55,630 nt of DNA, from NCBI GenBank assembly GCA_945906725.1, contig CAMDRI010000013.1, forward strand, positions 1 to 55,630, given 5' to 3'. This stretch comes from Candidatus Kuenenia stuttgartensis (lineage in GTDB: Bacteria > Planctomycetota > Planctomycetia > Planctomycetales > Planctomycetaceae). The notes under the pieces are model-generated. The model did no database searches. It had not been told where the DNA came from and saw nothing but the letters and a program-made list of their open reading frames with translations. Shown one piece after another: positions 12,650-22,380 of this stretch; the stretch's first letter is position 1, and each line of letters starts with the position of its first letter. A program made the translations under genes and the position numbers.

Positions 12650-15600
12650 ATGCTCACGGATTGGGAACGCCGACTTGCCGAGACCATGCTGTCTGACCGG
12701 CATCGACTGCGGCAACAGATTCGGCAACTGCGTCAGCACGAGAAGGCGAATCGGCCTATCGACGTACTGCTGGGGAAGTTGGACGAGGGATTCCGGCGCT
12801 CGATCTCTCGCCGTAAGAGTCGCGAGAGCAGCGTGCCGAAGATCGAGTTCGACTCCGAGTTGCCGATTCTTGCCAGTCGGAGCGAGATCGAAGCGGCCAT
12901 TCGCGAGCATCAAGTCGTCATCGTTTGTGGCGAAACCGGATCGGGTAAATCGACTCAGTTGCCAAAGCTGTGCTTGTCGCTCGGACGTGGAGTTTCCGGA
13001 TTGATTGGTCACACGCAGCCGCGCCGAGTCGCCGCTCGCACGATCGCGGCGCGAGTCGCTGACGAATTGAAGACGACGCTTGGTACGACGGTCGGTTTCA
13101 AAATCCGCTTCACAGATGCGACGCAGCCGAACACGCTCATCAAGCTGATGACCGATGGCGTACTTCTGGCCGAGACTCGCAGCGATCGGTTTCTCGACCA
13201 ATACGACACAATCATTATCGATGAGGCTCACGAGCGGAGCCTTAACATCGACTTTCTCCTCGGCTATTTGAAGCGTCTGCTGTCGAGGCGGCCGGAGCTG
13301 AAGGTGATCATCACCTCGGCGACGATCGACGCGGCGCGGTTCGCGGAGCACTTTGGATCGCCGATTCATTCAGCGCCGATTCTCGAAGTCTCCGGCCGGA
13401 TGTATCCGGTCGAAGTGAGATGGCGCGGAGGGCTGAGGGCTGAGGGGCAAGGGCCGGACAAAAATAGTGATCTTCCTTTGCCGGGGCCCTCGTCCCTCAG
13501 CCCTCGTCCCTCAGCCGATCCTGACGATCCGCAGCAGGCGATCCTCGCTGCCGTCGATGAACTCGTGGCTGAGGGTTTATGGGATATCCTGATCTTTCAG
13601 CCAACCGAATGGGACATTCACGAAACGGCAAAGTTGCTGCGAGCGCGGTTCCACGTCACGGGCGGTCGCAAGGGAGCGAAAGCCGATGTCGATATTTTGC
13701 CGTTGTACGCTCGGCTGACGCTGGCCGAACAGCAGCGAGTCTTTGAACCGCGAACCGGCCAGCGGCGGATCGTCATCGCCACAAACGTCGCCGAGTCCTC
13801 GCTGACAGTCCCCGGCATTCGAGCGGTGATCGACACCGGTACGGCGCGCATCAGCAGGTACTCCGCGCGAAGCAAGATGCAGCGGCTTCCCATCGAGCCG
13901 ATCTCGCAGGCATCGGCCGATCAACGCAAAGGACGCTGCGGACGCATCGGGCCGGGCGTCTGCATTCGGCTGTTCGATGAGGCGGACTATCAGACGCGCG
14001 AGCGATTCACTCCCCCGGAGATTCTGCGCACAAACCTCGCGTCGGTGATTCTGCAAACGCAGTCGCTCAATCTCGGAGCGATCGAGGACTTTCCGTTTCT
14101 CGAACCGCCGAAGCCGACCGCGATCCGCGACGGCTACAAAACGCTGTTTGAACTCGAAGCGGTCAATGAGCGGAATGAACTGACGGAACTGGGCCGCAAG
14201 CTGGCGCGATTGCCCGTCGATCCGCGAATCGCTCGGCTGATCGTCGCGGGGCACGACGAAGGTTGTTTGAACGACATCCTGATCATCGCCGCCGCGCTGG
14301 AGGCTCAAGACCCGCGCGATCGGCCGCTCGACAAGCAGCAGGCGGCGGATGAAAAGCACAAGCCGTTTCAGCATCCCGACTCGGATTTTCTGAGCCTCTT
14401 GAAGCTGTGGGATTTCTTCCATCACTTGAAGGACACCCTTTCGAATAGCCAAGTGCGGAAGGCGTGCCTGCAAAACTTTCTGAACTTCAACCGCCTGCGC
14501 GAGTGGGCCGACGTGCATCGGCAATTGGTGGAGCTGGCGAACGAGAACGGATTGAAATCCGGGCCGAGGCGATGGGAAGACGAGGCTCCCGCCGAGCCGG
14601 TTCGGGATGCGACGCCGCGTCCAAATCGCGGCTCGGTGGGAGCCTCGCCCTCCCGAAACGAAGGGGCCACTGCGATCCATCGCGCGTTGCTGACGGGGTT
14701 CCTCGCGAGCATCGCGAACCGCGAGAGTGAATCGATTGAGTACACGGCGGCTGGCGGGATGAAGGGAGTCGTCTGGCCGGGATCGGGGACGTTTGGCTCG
14801 AAGCCGAAGTGGATCGTCGCTGCCGAGTTGATCGAGACCAGCAAGCGTTATCTGCGAACGGTCGCGCGGATCGACCCGGCCTGGATCGAAACGCTTGCCG
14901 AGCATCTCGTCATGCGAACTCACAGCGAGCCGCATTGGGATCGCTCGGCTGGCTCGGCGATGGCGTTCGAGCGAGTGTCGTTGTTTGGGCTGACGATCGT
15001 GCCGCGCCGCAAAGTACGGTTGGGCCGGATTGATGCCGTCACCTCGCGGCGGCTGCTGATTCAGCACGGCTTAGTGGAACGGGACTTCGACTGCACCGCC
15101 CCGTTCTTTGTCCACAACTCGAAGCTGATCGACGAACTCGAAGTATTGCGAGTGAAGTCGCGCCGCGCGGACTTTCTGAAAGGCGAAGATGCGCTGCTGG
15201 AGTTTTACGAGCAGCGGATTCCGCAAGACGTCGTTGATGGGCCGAGTCTCCTGAAGTGGTGCAAAGCCCCAATCCCGTCCCCTCTCCCTTCGGAAGAGGG
15301 TGGCCGAAGGCCGGGTGAGGGAAGCGAACAGCCGAAACACTCGCAATCTGATTCTGCAATCCGCAACCTGTCCGCGCGATCAACGTCGAACACCGTTCGC
15401 ATCCCTCACCCTAGCCCTCTCCCGAAGGGAGAGGGGACATGCGAACGCACGCTCTTTTTGTCGCGCGAGGACCTGCTCAATCCGGAGCGTGCCACGGCGA
15501 CCTCCGAGGACTTTCCTGAGACGTTGAGGCTCAAGCACATTCAAGTCCCGCTCGAATACAAGCTCGAACCCGGCGAGGCGGATGATGGGATCACGATCAC

Positions 15601-16924
15601 CGTGCCGCAGGAGGGACTCAATCAACTCGACTCGCAGCGACTCGGCTGGCTCGTGCCGGGGTTGCTCGAAGAGAAAGTCGTCGCGCTCATCAAGTCACTG
15701 CCGAAGGAGCTGCGGCGACTGTTCGTGCCGGTGCCCGAGACGGCGAAGTCAGTGCTCAAGCAAATCAAGTTTAGCGAAGGGGACGTGACCGCGGCCGTCG
15801 CAGCGGTGCTGAGCAAACTCAGCGGCCAGCGCATCGACTCCAGCGAGATGAGAGAGGATGACTTGCCGCCGCACTTGCGGATCAGCGTCAAAGTGCTGGG
15901 GGCGAACGGCAAGACGCTCGGAGTCAGCCGCGACCTCGATCAACTTCGCGGACAGCTCGGAGCGAAGGCGTCGGCAAGCTTTTCGGCGATCGACCACTCA
16001 CAGTGGAATCGCGACGGACTAACCGATTGGGACTTCGACGTGCTGCCTCCGACGGTCGATCTCGAACATGGCGGCCTGAAGCTCAAGGGCTATCCGTCGC
16101 TGGTTGATCGTGGCGACAGTGTCGCACTGCGATTGGCCGATTCGGCCGAGCGAGCGGCATTCGACACGCATCTCGGACTGCGCCGTCTGTTCGTGATCGC
16201 GGCTGCGAAAGAATTGAAGAAGCAAGTGCAACACCTGCCGGAACTCGGCAAGTGGACGCTGCTGACTGCGATGCTGCCCGACAAGAGCCGGCTGCCGCAG
16301 CAACTCGTCGAATTGATCGCGGAGCGTGCGTTCTTCGGAAGTAGGACGGACAATCCTATCCGTCCCGAAGCGGCGAACGTGGGGACGGACAGAATTGTCC
16401 GTCCTACGACGAAGTCGCAGTTTCAAGACCGCATTCGCGCGGCGAAGCTGGCGATCCCCTTCGCGGTGCAAGAGGTCATCGAACTGCTCGGCCCGTTGCT
16501 CGCCGCGTACACAGAAGCTCGCCGAGCGATCGCAGGCTGCCGTTTGCCGTTCGCTCAAACGGCCGTCGCCGATTGTCGAGATCAGCTTGCACGACTGACC
16601 GAATCGGGATTCCTCACGACGACGCAATGGGAATGGCTGCAACAATTCCCTCGCTACTTCCAAGGGATTGCGTTGCGCCTCAAAAAACTGATCGCGACCG
16701 GCCAAGCACGCGATCAACGAGCGATGACCGACATCGAATCCCGTTCACGAAAACTGCTCGAGCGTCTCGACACCGCGAAACAAGCCGGCCGCCACGAACC
16801 AGAGCTCGCGACCTGCCGCTGGATGCTGGAAGAGCTGCGTGTGTCGTTATTCGCTCAGGAGCTGCGAACAGCGATCCCGATCTCGCCGCAGCGCTGGGAC
16901 AAGCAATGGGAGTTGCTTCGGTGA
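12650..16924 (+). CDS. hrpA: HrpA-type DEAH-box ATP-dependent RNA helicase
   Basis: A 1424-residue DEAH/RHA helicase; HrpA proteins act on mRNA and stalled or collided ribosomes. Motif I GETGSGKSTQLPK is near residue 94, Ia TQPRRVAA near 122, DEAHERS at 191-197, SAT near 222, and motif VI QRKGRCGRIGPG near 425. The helicase-associated and C-terminal HrpA DUF3418-type regions (LPKELRRLFVPVPETA, PPHLRISVKV) follow. It is about 120 residues longer than E. coli HrpA. Much of the excess is accounted for by four in-frame palindromic insertions (about residues 258-288, 644-665, 876-929 and 1230-1252), each in a presumed surface or linker position. The frame is open throughout, so the gene is probably functional. 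The frame also has a TTG three bases before the ATG used here. Confidence 0.95.
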   Translation: MLTDWERRLAETMLSDRHRLRQQIRQLRQHEKANRPIDVLLGKLDEGFRRSISRRKSRESSVPKIEFDSELPILASRSEIEAAIREHQVVIVCGETGSGKSTQLPKLCLSLGRGVSGLIGHTQPRRVAARTIAARVADELKTTLGTTVGFKIRFTDATQPNTLIKLMTDGVLLAETRSDRFLDQYDTIIIDEAHERSLNIDFLLGYLKRLLSRRPELKVIITSATIDAARFAEHFGSPIHSAPILEVSGRMYPVEVRWRGGLRAEGQGPDKNSDLPLPGPSSLSPRPSADPDDPQQAILAAVDELVAEGLWDILIFQPTEWDIHETAKLLRARFHVTGGRKGAKADVDILPLYARLTLAEQQRVFEPRTGQRRIVIATNVAESSLTVPGIRAVIDTGTARISRYSARSKMQRLPIEPISQASADQRKGRCGRIGPGVCIRLFDEADYQTRERFTPPEILRTNLASVILQTQSLNLGAIEDFPFLEPPKPTAIRDGYKTLFELEAVNERNELTELGRKLARLPVDPRIARLIVAGHDEGCLNDILIIAAALEAQDPRDRPLDKQQAADEKHKPFQHPDSDFLSLLKLWDFFHHLKDTLSNSQVRKACLQNFLNFNRLREWADVHRQLVELANENGLKSGPRRWEDEAPAEPVRDATPRPNRGSVGASPSRNEGATAIHRALLTGFLASIANRESESIEYTAAGGMKGVVWPGSGTFGSKPKWIVAAELIETSKRYLRTVARIDPAWIETLAEHLVMRTHSEPHWDRSAGSAMAFERVSLFGLTIVPRRKVRLGRIDAVTSRRLLIQHGLVERDFDCTAPFFVHNSKLIDELEVLRVKSRRADFLKGEDALLEFYEQRIPQDVVDGPSLLKWCKAPIPSPLPSEEGGRRPGEGSEQPKHSQSDSAIRNLSARSTSNTVRIPHPSPLPKGEGTCERTLFLSREDLLNPERATATSEDFPETLRLKHIQVPLEYKLEPGEADDGITITVPQEGLNQLDSQRLGWLVPGLLEEKVVALIKSLPKELRRLFVPVPETAKSVLKQIKFSEGDVTAAVAAVLSKLSGQRIDSSEMREDDLPPHLRISVKVLGANGKTLGVSRDLDQLRGQLGAKASASFSAIDHSQWNRDGLTDWDFDVLPPTVDLEHGGLKLKGYPSLVDRGDSVALRLADSAERAAFDTHLGLRRLFVIAAAKELKKQVQHLPELGKWTLLTAMLPDKSRLPQQLVELIAERAFFGSRTDNPIRPEAANVGTDRIVRPTTKSQFQDRIRAAKLAIPFAVQEVIELLGPLLAAYTEARRAIAGCRLPFAQTAVADCRDQLARLTESGFLTTTQWEWLQQFPRYFQGIALRLKKLIATGQARDQRAMTDIESRSRKLLERLDTAKQAGRHEPELATCRWMLEELRVSLFAQELRTAIPISPQRWDKQWELLR
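13426..13514. repeat. Palindromic insertion 1 in hrpA (GGGCTGAGGG type)
   Basis: Runs of GGGCTGAGGGCTGAGGGG on the left are mirrored by CCCTCGTCCCTCAGCCCTC on the right, around an AT-richer centre. It adds about 30 residues (GGLRAEGQGPDKNSDLP...) between the helicase core segments PVEVRW and ADPDDPQQAILAAVDEL, and contains no stop in the reading frame. Confidence 0.8.
14582..14646. repeat. Palindromic insertion 2 in hrpA (GAGGCTCCCGCCGAGCC type)
   Basis: Arms 14582-14598 and 14630-14646 match at 16 of 17 positions. The element encodes EDEAPAEPVRDATPRPNRGSVGASP within the helicase, read without a stop. Confidence 0.85.
15278..15437. repeat. Palindromic insertion 3 in hrpA (CCCTCTCCCTTCGG type)
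   Basis: The left end (15278-15293) is complementary to the right end (15422-15437), with a second complementary pair GGGTGAGGG / CCCTCACCC further in. About 53 residues, including PSPLPSEEGGRRPGEG and PSPLPKGEG, are added in frame between the AP-IPS segment and CERTLFLSREDLL. A similar sequence occurs intergenically at 31286-31384. Confidence 0.85.
16341..16407. repeat. Palindromic insertion 4 in hrpA (GTAGGACGGACA type)
   Basis: Arms 16341-16366 and 16381-16407 agree at about 24 of 26 positions, with GTAG and CTAC at the ends. It encodes GSRTDNPIRPEAANVGTDRIVRP between AERAFFG and TKSQFQDRIRAAK. Confidence 0.9.
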
Positions 16925-17172
16925 TCTTCGTGGCTCATCGGACAGCGGCAGAAAGTTGTTCATCAACAACCAATTTCTGACTTCAATTCCGGCCCCACCG
17001 ACCGTCACGACCGAACCAGCTTCTGAACATTGAGGCTGTCCCGGCAAGGTGTTCCGGTTGACGATGTCCAACGACCGGCCTACCGTACATATCAGCCGAT
17101 ACCAATTGGAGGCCAATGGACGGCCTCTCCTGGCTGACTTGGTTCTCACCTGATTCGCCGGAGGCCCACCGA

Positions 17173-19728
17173 ATGCCGGCACATGTTTCCTGGTCGCTGC
17201 CTTCTTTCCGTTCAGTTGTCGCATTCACCGCGATCGTTTTCGCGGTGTCTGGGGCGACCGTCTCTCATGCCCAACTGCCGCTGCACCAGCGGATCGATCA
17301 GTTGGTGAATGCCGCTCCGTTGGGGCCAGTCGCGCCGATTTGTTCCGACGCGGAATTCCTGCGGCGAGCCAGCCTCGACCTCAATGGCATGACGGCGACA
17401 CGATCGGAAGCGAAAACGTTCCTGGATGACCCGGCTCCCGACAAACGGCAAAAGCTGATCGAGAAGTTGCTGGCCAGCCCGCGATCCGCTCGGCACTTGG
17501 CGAACACGTTCGACGTGGCGCTGATGGAACGCCGGGCCGACGCGCACGTCCCGTCGCCAGAATGGCAGAAGTATTTGTACGAGTCGTTCCTTGCCGCCAA
17601 GCCATACGACCAACTGGTTCGCGAGATCATCGTGGCCGACGGCGTCGACCCGGCGACTCGGCCAGCCGCGAAGTTTTTCCTCGACCGCACTGCCGAGCCG
17701 AACCTGGTGACGCGCGACATCGGCCGACTGTTCTTCGGCCGCGATTTGCAATGTGCTCAGTGCCACGACAGCCCGCTGGTCAACGACTTCTTGCAGTCGG
17801 ATTACTACGGAGTGCAGGCGTTTGTTGTCCGCACGGTGATGTTCAACGATGCCGCCGCCAAGAAACAATTCCTGGGAGAAAACGCGGATGGCGATGTTGC
17901 CTTCACGTCAGTCTTCACGAAGGAATCGGGGGTCAGTGCTCCGCGCGTGCCCGCCGGAACATTCGTCGAAGACCCGCTGCTGCCGATTGGCGAGGAGTAC
18001 AACGTCAGGCCGACGGACAAGACTCGCCCAGTCCCGAAGTACAGCCGCCGAGCCAAACTCGCCGAAGCGATCACAACTACCAACAACGCGCAGTTCAACC
18101 GGAACATCGCGAATCGGGTGTGGGCGATGATGCTCGGCCGAGGCATCGTGCATCCGCTGGACCTACATCATTCGGACAACACTCCGACGCATCCCGAACT
18201 GCTCGACCTGCTGACTGCCGAGATCGTCGCGGCAAAGTACGACGTGAAAACACTGCTTCGCGAGATCGCGCTGACGCAGACATATCAGCGATCCGGAGAA
18301 CTTCCGCCCGATTGGAACGCCGCCTCACAACAAGCCGCCACACTGTTGGCCACGCTTGAGGCGAAGCAGAAAGAAATCTCTGCCGCGATCGACCAGTCGA
18401 AGGAGGCTGCGAAGCCAACGGAATCGGAATTCGACGCGGTCAAGAAGGCAGTCGCTCCGGTGCGCGACGAGTTGACCAAGATCACCGCGACCGCCGTCGA
18501 AGCCCGCAAGCAATGGGACGCTGCGACCGATGTCGTTGCGAAGACGGAAGCGCAGATTGGTCCGAAAACCGAGGCGGCGAAACCGCTCGCCGAGATTGCG
18601 ACGAAGGCTGCCGAAGCTCTTGCGAAGATTCCGAATGATGCGGACCTCAAGAAGGCAACCGAGTTCTTTCAGGCACGAGTAACCGCGCTCAACAACGAGG
18701 TCGCCGCATTGACGAAAGCTCGCAACGACCAAACGGCCGCCGCGAAACCCAAAGCGGATGCCTTCGTGGCCGCCGCGACCGCGATTAATCCGGTTCGCGA
18801 AAAGTGGGCGGCTGAAAAAGCGAAACTCGACGCCGCTCGCGAGAAGGCCGAATCTACGGCCGTTGGCATTCGGTCGATTAACGCGAACCGCAACGTCGTC
18901 GCTCGACGCGTCGCCGGATTGCGAACGCTCGCCGGGTACAACGAACAAATCGCGAAAGCCGCCGCCTCGCAAGCGGTACTCGTTGCCAAGCAGGCCGAAC
19001 TCGCGACCGCTCAAAAGATGCTGACTCAAGCGGCCGACGATGCCGCGAAAACCGCTGCTCAAAAGACCGTGACTGAAATGATCGCTCTGCTGGCAACCGC
19101 GCAGCAGCAAGCGAAGTCCGACGGCGACGTGCTCGCGGCCACTCGCGAACAGGTCACACAGTTCTGCACAGACCACTTCTACGTCGCCAGCTTGAAGCCG
19201 CTCACGCCGGAACAACTCACCGCCAGCGCGCTCAGCGCGACCGGCTACATCGACATGCAAACGCAGACCGCGAACGCCGAGATCGACAAGGCCGCACAAA
19301 CCGCTGCTGCTGCGAAGCCGCCGGTGCAAGTTGCCGTGCCGCTAGGAGGGCGTGATCGGCAAGTCGAAGAGCACGTCTTCGAAAAGCTCATCCAAGCCAA
19401 CGCTGGACCCTTCATCGCGATGTTCGGCGGCGGAGCCGGGCAGCCTCAGGACGTTTTTTACGCAACCGCCGACCAAGCGTTGTTCTACGGCAACGGCGGC
19501 ACGATCCATAGTTGGGCGGGAGTGCTGGCGACTCCGCTTTCCGCACAACAAGACCCGAAGCTGTTGGCCGAAGAGATGTATCTGCACGTTTTCAACCGCC
19601 GGCCAAGCGACGACGAGATCGCAGTCGTCACGACCCACTTGCAATCCCGCGCCGATGCCCGCGTTCCTGCCATCCAAGAAATGGTTTGGGGCTTGCTGTC
19701 ATCGGCCGAGTTTCGTTTCAATCACTGA
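17173..19728 (+). CDS. DUF1549/DUF1553 protein with long internal coiled coil
   Basis: An 851-residue exported protein of the planctomycete DUF1549-DUF1553 class. A signal peptide (VVAFTAIVFAVSGATVSHAQ) is followed by DUF1549 (about residues 35-220) with FLRRASLDLNGMTAT and a single heme-type CAQCH motif beginning at Cys194. DUF1553 begins with RAKLAEAITTTNNAQFNRNIANRVWAMMLGRGIVHP and ends with LAEEMYLHVFNRRPSDDEI and GLLSSAEFRFNH. Between these parts, residues about 390-680, lies a long Ala/Lys/Glu-rich coiled coil that is unusual for the family. ATG 17173 has GGAGG upstream; 57 bp further upstream another ATG is in frame. The DUF1501 partner starts 68 bp downstream. The 248 bp before the gene hold a small GAGGCC/GGCCTC hairpin (17109-17127) and nothing else recognised. 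Confidence 0.9.
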   Translation: MPAHVSWSLPSFRSVVAFTAIVFAVSGATVSHAQLPLHQRIDQLVNAAPLGPVAPICSDAEFLRRASLDLNGMTATRSEAKTFLDDPAPDKRQKLIEKLLASPRSARHLANTFDVALMERRADAHVPSPEWQKYLYESFLAAKPYDQLVREIIVADGVDPATRPAAKFFLDRTAEPNLVTRDIGRLFFGRDLQCAQCHDSPLVNDFLQSDYYGVQAFVVRTVMFNDAAAKKQFLGENADGDVAFTSVFTKESGVSAPRVPAGTFVEDPLLPIGEEYNVRPTDKTRPVPKYSRRAKLAEAITTTNNAQFNRNIANRVWAMMLGRGIVHPLDLHHSDNTPTHPELLDLLTAEIVAAKYDVKTLLREIALTQTYQRSGELPPDWNAASQQAATLLATLEAKQKEISAAIDQSKEAAKPTESEFDAVKKAVAPVRDELTKITATAVEARKQWDAATDVVAKTEAQIGPKTEAAKPLAEIATKAAEALAKIPNDADLKKATEFFQARVTALNNEVAALTKARNDQTAAAKPKADAFVAAATAINPVREKWAAEKAKLDAAREKAESTAVGIRSINANRNVVARRVAGLRTLAGYNEQIAKAAASQAVLVAKQAELATAQKMLTQAADDAAKTAAQKTVTEMIALLATAQQQAKSDGDVLAATREQVTQFCTDHFYVASLKPLTPEQLTASALSATGYIDMQTQTANAEIDKAAQTAAAAKPPVQVAVPLGGRDRQVEEHVFEKLIQANAGPFIAMFGGGAGQPQDVFYATADQALFYGNGGTIHSWAGVLATPLSAQQDPKLLAEEMYLHVFNRRPSDDEIAVVTTHLQSRADARVPAIQEMVWGLLSSAEFRFNH

Positions 19729-19796
19729 CCAGCCGCTCGCATGGCGAGTGGCATTTCGTCACACGGAACGTGACGGTTACTTTGGGAGACCTCGCC

Positions 19797-21089
19797 ATGA
19801 AATGCTCGTATGCCTGTCAGTCGCCGGAACACTTGATCGGTCGCCGTCAGTTCTTGGGAGGCGTCGCTGTGGGGGCTAGTTCGATCGTTGGCGGAGGGAT
19901 CGGCACACTGACTCGGCCGGCGATGGCGGAACAACTCGTGAAGCAGCAGAAGCGAGTGATCGTGTTCAACATGCTCGGCGGGTTGAGCCAGCTTGAAAGC
20001 TGGGATCCCAAGCCGGGGACTGACACGGGCGGCCCGTTCCGAGCAATCGCGACGTCACAGACAGGAGTCCACATCTCCGAACTGTTGCCGCATACGGCCA
20101 AGCAGATGCACCGATTGGCACTGATTCGCAGCATCGACACGAAAGAGAACGATCACGGCAAAGGCATGCACATGATGCTCACCGGCCGGAAGGAAACCCC
20201 CGGTATGGCGTTTCCCCAGTTGGGTGCTGTCGCAGCGAAATCGCTGTCGCCGGACAGCGCAGGGTTGCCCGGTCACATCATCATCACACCGGGTGGCGGC
20301 GGCGGACGCGGCAGCGATTCGGCGTATCTCGGCCCGAAGTACGCCAGCATTTCGCTCGGCAACGGCAAGCCGCCGGCGAATTCGGAACGACCCGAAGCAA
20401 TCGCCGAAGCGGCCGATGCCTCACGCAACGATTTCCGCAAGAAGGCCAACGAGCGGTTCAATCTCAAGCGTCGTACCGCGATGACGGATGCGTTCGTGCA
20501 GAGCTACGATCAGGCTCAGCAGATGATGGCTCAGCGCGATGTGTTCGACCTGACCAAGGAATCGGACGCCGATCAAGCACGCTACGGCAAGCACGACTTC
20601 GGTCGCCACTGCCTGCTGGCTCGACGGCTTTTGGAGCGTGGCGTTACGTTCGTGCAAGTCACGCACTCGAATTACGACACGCACAACGAGAACTTCAATT
20701 TCCATCTCGAACAGCTCGGGGAATGGGACCAGCCGTTTGCTACGCTGGTCGGCGACTTGGGTGATCGCGGGATGCTCGAATCGACGTTGGTCGTTGTCCT
20801 CTGCGAGTTTGGCCGCACGCCGAACATCAACCACCTGTTCGGCCGGGATCACTGGGGCACCGCGTGGTCGGTGCTCGTCGGCGGAGCGAAGATCATTCCC
20901 GGCGCGGTCATCGGTAAAACAAACGCCAATGGCACACAAGTCACCGATCGCGAAGTCACCGCCGGGCATCTCTTTCACACCTACTTGAATGCTCTGGGCG
21001 TGGACTCGTCCGGCTCATTCGACATCGGCGGCCGGCCGATGCCGATTGCCGATCCCGCCTATCAAGGGATCAAAGAGCTGATCGCCTGA
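19797..21089 (+). CDS. DUF1501 family protein, Tat-exported
   Basis: A 430-residue DUF1501 protein. A twin-arginine signal (GRRQFLGGVAVGASSIVGGG, Arg16-Arg17) predicts folded export. Family motifs include VIVFNMLGGLSQLESWDPKPG near residue 50, GKGMHMMLTG, HCLLARRLLERGVTFVQVTHSNYDTHNENF, VVVLCEFGRTPNIN and GRDHWGTAWSVLVGG. The start has GGGAG 8 nt upstream. The gene follows the DUF1549/DUF1553 gene; such pairs are widespread in planctomycetes and are thought to work together outside the cytoplasm, but no activity is established. It converges with the SpoIID-like gene with only 10 bp between stop codons. Confidence 0.93.
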   Translation: MKCSYACQSPEHLIGRRQFLGGVAVGASSIVGGGIGTLTRPAMAEQLVKQQKRVIVFNMLGGLSQLESWDPKPGTDTGGPFRAIATSQTGVHISELLPHTAKQMHRLALIRSIDTKENDHGKGMHMMLTGRKETPGMAFPQLGAVAAKSLSPDSAGLPGHIIITPGGGGGRGSDSAYLGPKYASISLGNGKPPANSERPEAIAEAADASRNDFRKKANERFNLKRRTAMTDAFVQSYDQAQQMMAQRDVFDLTKESDADQARYGKHDFGRHCLLARRLLERGVTFVQVTHSNYDTHNENFNFHLEQLGEWDQPFATLVGDLGDRGMLESTLVVVLCEFGRTPNINHLFGRDHWGTAWSVLVGGAKIIPGAVIGKTNANGTQVTDREVTAGHLFHTYLNALGVDSSGSFDIGGRPMPIADPAYQGIKELIA

Positions 21090-21099
21090 GCGTTCGTAG

Positions 21100-22380
21100 T
21101 CACCGCAACTGCACGATCTTCGCGCCGGAGTAGTAGTAGCGGACGATCACGTAGCCGGTCTTGCCCAACAGGCTCTGGCCGCGAGCACCCCACTGGCACA
21201 ATCCAACGGCGTGGCCGTGTCCTCGGCCTTCGAAATGCAGCGTGTTGAGTTTTCCGGTCTCGCTGACCGAGAAGAATGGACTGTGGAGCGTCGAGACGGA
21301 CAGTTGCCGGCGCAGTGTCGCGGCCGAGATGCGGTGGGCGCGTTTGCCGTCGCTGACCACGAACTCCGGGACGTCGCTGCCGCGATCGGGATCTCCGCTG
21401 GCAAGCTTGATGGATTGCAGCTTGTCGAACGTCTTGCCCTCCGAGCGAAAATGCGACTTGAGCTTGGTCTCGACGTCCGCTTTCGGCAGATCAGCTTGCC
21501 AGCGATACAGCTTGGCCTCGCGGCAAAAATCACACGGAACGCTCTTCAGCGCGGCAACCGCGTCCGCGAAGACCGCGCTCCCTTGAGTCGTGTGCCCGCC
21601 GCACGCCGCCGAGTAGTACGTCCGGAAGAGCCGACCCTGAAACGTGCAGACCATGCCCGTCGTGTCCCGCACGATTTGACGACTGGCTTCGCTCTCGCCG
21701 GCCAAGCGGCGCGAGCCGTCTCGGTATTGAAAGCCGAGATATTTCTGGCTGCTCGTCGAAGCGAACAGATCGAATTCCGAGTCCCCTTCATCGCTGCGAA
21801 CCACGTCGAGCGCGTACGTCCTCGCGACGATCGCCTGTGCCTTGCGAGCTTCGACTCCGAACGAAGTCGGCATCTCGCTGTCTACGACGCTCGCGAGATA
21901 ATCTCCCAACGGCAATACGTTGACGGCGAGCACTCCGCCCCCCGATCTCCGGAACAGCCGCAGATTGCCGCGGTACTCGTGACCGTTGACCCAAATCGAC
22001 GGCGACTGCGTCGCGACGATCTCCAGCCGAGTGACCGCGTGCTCGGTCTTGCCGATTTTGAACCCGTTGCTCGTCGCGGTGACGGTGCTCGCGCCTAACG
22101 ACTGTCCGCGCGATAAAACCTTGTCGCTGCCCACTGGCCGAAGCTGATACGGCCCGTCAATCAACAATTCGATTTGCTTCTGCGGTGAGGAAGTCACTGC
22201 CACTCGCACGGTTGTCTGATCGGCCCGCGACAGCGTTTTCGAGGTCGCCGCCAATGACTCACTCGGCCCACCGGTCAACGAATCGCGAACTGGATGCCGC
22301 AGGCTCCAGGGCACAACGACCAGCACGGCTACAAGTGCCAGCAAGCTCAGCGAAAGAGGGGCGAAGCGGGCGAATTTCAT
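21100..22380 (-). CDS. SpoIID/LytB domain protein
   Basis: A 426-residue protein with an N-terminal signal anchor (LSLSLLALVAVLVVVPW) and a SpoIID/LytB domain. SpoIID is a lytic transglycosylase that acts on peptidoglycan in sporulating Firmicutes; homologues exist in many non-sporulating bacteria. Visible motifs are LPLGDYLASVVDSEMPTSFGVEARKAQAIVARTYAL, RTYYSAACGGHTTQG and the C-terminal GRGHGHAVGLCQWGARGQ. Its start overlaps the histidine kinase stop by 4 bp (ATGA), so the two are translationally coupled. A role in wall turnover under control of the kinase is an inference from this arrangement. Confidence 0.9.
   Translation of the reverse strand: MKFARFAPLSLSLLALVAVLVVVPWSLRHPVRDSLTGGPSESLAATSKTLSRADQTTVRVAVTSSPQKQIELLIDGPYQLRPVGSDKVLSRGQSLGASTVTATSNGFKIGKTEHAVTRLEIVATQSPSIWVNGHEYRGNLRLFRRSGGGVLAVNVLPLGDYLASVVDSEMPTSFGVEARKAQAIVARTYALDVVRSDEGDSEFDLFASTSSQKYLGFQYRDGSRRLAGESEASRQIVRDTTGMVCTFQGRLFRTYYSAACGGHTTQGSAVFADAVAALKSVPCDFCREAKLYRWQADLPKADVETKLKSHFRSEGKTFDKLQSIKLASGDPDRGSDVPEFVVSDGKRAHRISAATLRRQLSVSTLHSPFFSVSETGKLNTLHFEGRGHGHAVGLCQWGARGQSLLGKTGYVIVRYYYSGAKIVQLR

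Noticed and set aside
12650..16924. hrpA as a pseudogene because of its repeats
   Set aside because: All helicase motifs are intact and the frame is open for 1424 codons.
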